Of a DNA stretch of 16,713 nucleotides, positions 13,832 to 16,713 are shown piece by piece. A program made the position numbers and the translations under genes. Source of the DNA: DASZHJ01 sp035581425 (lineage in GTDB: Bacteria; Pseudomonadota; Alphaproteobacteria; ATCC43930; CGMCC-115725). The notes beneath the pieces were generated by a model. It worked only from the letters and a program-made list of their open reading frames with translations, ran no database searches and was not told the origin of the DNA. Position 1 is the stretch's first letter. The number at the start of each line of letters is the position of its first letter. The stretch covers positions 1-16,713 of the forward strand of contig DATJVP010000124.1 in NCBI GenBank assembly GCA_035581425.1. Direction: 5' to 3'.

Positions 13832-14599
13832 ATGATTTTCAAAAACCTCCGATGCGAAATTGACACGGTACTTGCCCACGATCCCGCTGCCCGCTCGCGC
13901 CTTGAAGTTGTGCTTTGCTATCCTGGATTCCATGCAATATTGTTTTACCGGCTTGCGCACTGGCTTTGGGAGCGGAAGTGGCTGCTGCTGGGGCGTTTCG
14001 TCTCTCATTTGGGGCGTTTCGCCACCGGAATAGAGATCCATCCCGGCGCCAAGATCGGCCGGCGCTTCTTCATCGACCACGGCATGGGCGTGGTGATCGG
14101 CGAGACCGCAGAGATCGGTGAGGGCGTCACGCTCTACCACGACGTGACGCTCGGCGGCATTTTGCCCTCGGTCAATTCCGGCGCGCAGGCCCATACCAAG
14201 CGCCATCCGACGCTCGGGGACGACGTGATCGTGGGCTCGGGCGCGCAGATCCTCGGCCCCATCACCGTAGGGGCTGGCGCGCGCGTCGGTGCGAACTCGG
14301 TGGTGGTGAAGGATGTGGCGCCGGGAGCCACCGTCGTGGGCATCCCCGCTAAGCCCATCGGGACGCCGAAGCCCGCAGAGGCCGCGAAGCGCGCCGGCGA
14401 CTTCCTTCCCTACGGCACGCCCAGCGAGGAGATACCCGATCCTGTCGCGCGCGCGGTCGCGGGCCTCCTCGACGAGGTCCAGGTCCTGCGCCAGCGCCTC
14501 CACACGCTGGAGCGCGAGGTGGAGGCGGGCCGCGCTCCGCCGCTGCCACTTGAGGCCGACAATGACGAGCCCGCCCGCGCCGCCGGCGGCAAAAGCTGA
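13832..14599 (+). CDS. cysE: Serine O-acetyltransferase
   Basis: Transfers acetyl from acetyl-CoA to serine, giving O-acetylserine for cysteine synthesis. From ATG 13832 it has 255 residues: an N-terminal helical part with LEVVLCYPGFHAILFYRLAHWLW (24-46), then a left-handed hexapeptide-repeat helix from GIEIHPGAKIG (66-76) through IDHGMGVVIGETAEIG (81-96), HDVTLGG (103-109) and HPTLGDDVIVGSGAQILG, ending VVGIPAKPIG (168-177). Beyond it comes an extension with a short amphipathic, probably coiled-coil helix (about 205-232). An in-frame GTG at 13793 has AAAGGA 5 bases ahead and could add 13 residues. ATG 13832 fits homologue starts but has a weak ribosome site. First gene of the Fe-S operon. 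Confidence 0.93.
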   Translation: MIFKNLRCEIDTVLAHDPAARSRLEVVLCYPGFHAILFYRLAHWLWERKWLLLGRFVSHLGRFATGIEIHPGAKIGRRFFIDHGMGVVIGETAEIGEGVTLYHDVTLGGILPSVNSGAQAHTKRHPTLGDDVIVGSGAQILGPITVGAGARVGANSVVVKDVAPGATVVGIPAKPIGTPKPAEAAKRAGDFLPYGTPSEEIPDPVARAVAGLLDEVQVLRQRLHTLEREVEAGRAPPLPLEADNDEPARAAGGKS

Positions 14600-14617
14600 T
14601 TTCGGAGGAGTAGCACC

Positions 14618-15091
14618 ATGAGGCTCAGCACCAAGGGCCGCTACGCCGTCATGGCGATGGTCGATCTCGCCAAGCACGGTAGTGGCACGCCGATCGCGCT
14701 CGCGGAAATCGCGGAGCGCCAGGAAATCTCGCTCTCGTACCTCGAGCAGCTCTTCGCGAAGCTCCGCACGGGCTCGCTGGTTCGCAGCGTGCGCGGTCCC
14801 GGCGGCGGCTATCTCCTCGCGCATCCCGCCGATGAGACCCGCATCTCCGACATCATCGTCGCCGTCGACGAGCCCATCCGCGCGGTGCGCTGCTCGCCCG
14901 GCGCCCCCGTGGGCTGCCGCGGCAATAAGAGCCGATGTCTCACGCACGATCTCTGGGAAGAGCTTGGCAATCAGATCCATCTCTTCCTGAGCTCGGTCAC
15001 GCTCGCGGATGTCGTGGCCGGTCGGGTCCTCGGCAAGAGCGGCGTCATCGTGACGGAGCCCGCCGCGCCTTCGGTGCTCGCCGCGCAGTAA
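14618..15091 (+). CDS. iscR: Rrf2-family Fe-S regulator IscR
   Basis: A 157-residue winged-helix repressor that senses [2Fe-2S] supply. N-terminal MRLSTKGRYAVMAMVDLA and the HTH region EISLSYLEQLFAKLR (36-50) with the wing VRGPGGGYLLA (58-68) are classic Rrf2. All four cluster ligands of IscR appear to be kept: Cys92, Cys100, Cys107 and His110 (C-x7-C-x6-C-x2-H, ending CLTHDLW). The E. coli spacing is C-x5-C-x5-C-x2-H. Other Rrf2 proteins (NsrR, CymR, RirA) are less likely given the LTH motif and the operon. GGAGGAG lies 6 bases ahead of ATG 14618. It is 18 bases behind cysE and 4 bases before the first desulfurase. Confidence 0.93.
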   Translation: MRLSTKGRYAVMAMVDLAKHGSGTPIALAEIAERQEISLSYLEQLFAKLRTGSLVRSVRGPGGGYLLAHPADETRISDIIVAVDEPIRAVRCSPGAPVGCRGNKSRCLTHDLWEELGNQIHLFLSSVTLADVVAGRVLGKSGVIVTEPAAPSVLAAQ

Positions 15092-15095
15092 TCCC

Positions 15096-16208
15096 ATGAC
15101 CGCGCCGGTCTATCTCGATTGGAACGCGACCGCGCCCTTGCGCGCCGAGGCGGCGCGCGCGGTGTCGGAGGCCTTGGCGCGGACCGGCAATCCCTCCTCG
15201 GTGCATCGCTGGGGTCGGGTGGCACGGCAATCCCTTGAGCGCGCTCGCACACAGGTTGCGGCGCTCGTGGGCGCCGCGCCCTCCAATCTAATCTTCACGA
15301 GCGGCGGCACCGAGGCCAATCGATTGGCCCTCTTCGCCGCCAGCGGTCGTCGTATCCTCGTCTCCGCGATCGAGCACGATTCCGTGCGTGAGACGGTGAC
15401 GGAGGCCGAGATCATCCCCGTCACTCCCGAAGGCACCGTCGATGTCCGCGCGCTCGAAGCGCTGCTCGCTGCGGACACCCGACCGGCGTTTGTGTCGGTG
15501 ATGCTCGCCAACAACGAGACCGGCGCCATCCAGCCTGTGCAGGCGGCGGCGGCGCTCGCTCATCGCCGCGGCGCGCTCCTTCATTGCGACGCGATCCAGG
15601 CCGCGGGCAAGATCGCGGTCGATGTCGAGGCACTCGGCGCAGATTTCTTTACTCTTTCCGCGCACAAGCTCGGCGGTCCCCAGGGCGTCGGGGCTCTGGT
15701 GCTGCGCGAGGGCGTGACGCTTGCGGCGCAGCAGCGCGGCGGCGGGCAGGAGCGGGGATACCGCGCGGGCACCGAGAACGTGCCGGGCATCGTAGGCTTC
15801 GGCGTTGCCGCGGAGCTTGCGACGCGGGGGCTCGCGAGCTATGCCGCGACCGCTGCATTGCGCGACTTGGCGCAGGACCGCCTCAGCGAAATCGCGCCGG
15901 AGGCACGGGTTTTTGCTGCGGAGGTCGGGCGGCTCCCCAACACGCTTTGTATTGCCATGCCCGGCGTTCCCGCCTCGACACAGGTGATGGCCCTCGATCT
16001 CGCGGGCGTGATGGTGAGCGCGGGTGCCGCCTGCTCCTCCGGCAAGGTGCGGCCGAGCCGGGTGCTCGCCGCCATGGGCGCCTCGCCAGAGGAGGCCGCC
16101 AGCGCAATCCGAATCAGCCTGGGTTGGAGCACGACCTCGACCGATATCGACCGTCTCGTGGAGGCCTGGGGCGCGCTCTATCGTCGCAGCCGGGCGGACG
16201 CCGCATGA
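15096..16208 (+). CDS. Cysteine desulfurase (NifS/IscS class), first copy
   Basis: PLP enzyme that takes sulfur from cysteine as a persulfide for Fe-S assembly. It has 370 residues with VYLDWNATAPLR (5-16), FTSGGTEANRLAL (67-79), catalytic His94 in SAIEHDSVRET, ANNETGAIQP (138-147), the PLP lysine Lys191 in SAHKLGGPQGVG, and the persulfide cysteine Cys313 in SAGAACSSGKVRPS. The latter loop is the class I (IscS/NifS) type rather than SufS. It begins 4 bases after the iscR stop and overlaps the next desulfurase by ATGA, indicating coupled translation. Its first motif (WNATAPL) departs from IscS (Y-ATTP), so it is a distinct paralogue, closer to NifS-like forms. Confidence 0.92.
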   Translation: MTAPVYLDWNATAPLRAEAARAVSEALARTGNPSSVHRWGRVARQSLERARTQVAALVGAAPSNLIFTSGGTEANRLALFAASGRRILVSAIEHDSVRETVTEAEIIPVTPEGTVDVRALEALLAADTRPAFVSVMLANNETGAIQPVQAAAALAHRRGALLHCDAIQAAGKIAVDVEALGADFFTLSAHKLGGPQGVGALVLREGVTLAAQQRGGGQERGYRAGTENVPGIVGFGVAAELATRGLASYAATAALRDLAQDRLSEIAPEARVFAAEVGRLPNTLCIAMPGVPASTQVMALDLAGVMVSAGAACSSGKVRPSRVLAAMGASPEEAASAIRISLGWSTTSTDIDRLVEAWGALYRRSRADAA

Positions 16209-16713
16209 GCGCACGCCCCAACACCTCGCCGGTCTACCTCGACTACCACGCGACGACGCCGGTCGATCCCCGCGTGCTGACGGCGATGCTGCCCTGGTTT
16301 ACGGAGAAGTTCGGCAATCCCGGCTCGGTGACGCACGCCTATGGCCGCGAGGCATCGGCGGCGGTCGAGCGCGCGCGCGAGCAGGTTGCGTCCCTCATCG
16401 GCGCCGATCCCCGGGAGATTGTGTTTACGTCGGGAGCCACGGAAGCGAACAACCTCGCAATCAAAGGCGCCGCGCGCTTCCATCGCGGGGAGCGCGACCG
16501 CATCGTCACTCTCGCGACCGAGCACAAATGCGTACTCGAAAGCATCCGTGCCCTCGAGCACGAGGGCTTTCGCACGACGGTCCTGCCGGTAGAGGCGAGC
16601 GGGCTCGTCGATCTCCGAGCGCTCGAGGCGGCGCTCGATGAGCGCACCGCCATCCTTTCCGTCATGGCCGCGCACAACGAAATCGGGGTGCTGCAGCCTC
16701 TTGCGGAAATCGG
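16205..16713 (+). CDS. iscS: Cysteine desulfurase IscS-like, second copy, cut by the window end
   Basis: Opens at ATG 16205 overlapping the previous stop and stays open to the right edge (169 codons visible of about 400). It aligns closely with IscS: VYLDYHATTPVDPRVL (9-24), KFGNPGSVTHAYGREA, the segment LIGADPREIVFTSGATEANN and LAIKGAA, catalytic His in ATEHKCVLES, and AAHNEIGVLQPLAEIG at the edge. E. coli IscS has NNEIG where this has HNEIG. The PLP lysine and persulfide cysteine lie outside the window and cannot be checked. It is probably followed by suf-type genes, from what is known of alphaproteobacterial operons. Confidence 0.9.
   Translation, partial: MSARPNTSPVYLDYHATTPVDPRVLTAMLPWFTEKFGNPGSVTHAYGREASAAVERAREQVASLIGADPREIVFTSGATEANNLAIKGAARFHRGERDRIVTLATEHKCVLESIRALEHEGFRTTVLPVEASGLVDLRALEAALDERTAILSVMAAHNEIGVLQPLAEI

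Noticed and set aside
13989..14021. Direct repeat TGGGGCGTTTCG (two copies, 21 bases apart) inside cysE
   Set aside because: Both copies are in frame and encode LGRF in a helix-to-hexapeptide region where homologues have similar residues, so it is best read as coding sequence rather than a DNA element.
13766..15097. A 443-codon open frame on the minus strand opposite cysE and iscR
   Set aside because: Both sense genes have full family motifs, and the antisense product has none.
15096..16713. Recent tandem duplication of the desulfurase gene
   Set aside because: The two proteins differ in most motifs by eye and share no long identical DNA stretch, so they are old paralogues.
1..16713. CRISPR arrays, insertion sequences, phage genes, toxin-antitoxin pairs, tRNA or rRNA genes
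   Set aside because: I saw no regular repeats, terminal inverted repeats, transposase or integrase motifs, or cloverleaf/rRNA signatures. All sizeable space is filled by recognisable metabolic or regulatory genes.

Overview
The window is a chromosomal segment from a high-GC alphaproteobacterium, most like the Rhodospirillales or allied orders. I judge this from the very GC-rich, C/G-ending codon use and from gene orders I recognise from that group: glmM-thiD, serC-serA-hisZ-purA, and cysE-iscR-cysteine desulfurases. Gene density is high, both strands are used, and nothing here looks mobile: I found no transposase, integrase, tRNA, rRNA or CRISPR array. No stretch longer than about 200 bases lacks a gene.

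Layout. (1) 1-1916, plus strand: the 3' part of glmM (cell-wall amino sugar) overlaps thiD (thiamine pyrimidine) and ends in a GC-rich hairpin facing a convergent gene. (2) 1964-4692: a MocR-type regulator (GntR DNA-binding domain fused to an aminotransferase fold) on the minus strand, divergent from a GNAT acetyltransferase and a PhzF-family isomerase. The space between them holds two perfect short palindromes, one lying over the regulator's start codon. (3) 4703-6816: a membrane-anchored bacterial PH-domain protein on the minus strand, divergent from a tartrate/D-malate-type decarboxylating dehydrogenase and a MaoC-type hydratase. (4) 6896-12166: serC, serA, hisZ and purA, covering serine synthesis, the regulatory subunit of the first histidine enzyme, and AMP synthesis. 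(5) 12189-12964: two small genes with strong ribosome sites, an AhpD-like CXXC protein and an EthD-like dimeric-barrel protein. (6) 12967-13629, minus strand: an alpha/beta hydrolase. (7) 13832 to the right edge: cysE, iscR and two consecutive cysteine desulfurases, the last cut by the window end. This is the start of an iron-sulfur cluster assembly operon.

How they fit together. SerC and SerA make serine, CysE makes O-acetylserine for cysteine, and the desulfurases take sulfur from cysteine for Fe-S clusters under IscR control. The most informative non-coding element is at 13721-13745, upstream of cysE. It agrees with the E. coli type 1 IscR site (recalled from memory) at about 21 of 25 positions and covers the -35 box of a plausible promoter. 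This suggests that the serine-to-cysteine step is co-regulated with cluster assembly.

I did not find a clearly new system. The best leads are the IscR-type operator in front of cysE, the MocR/GNAT/PhzF module with its palindromes, a leader hairpin that reaches the ribosome site of the dehydrogenase gene, and the AhpD-like/EthD-like gene pair.
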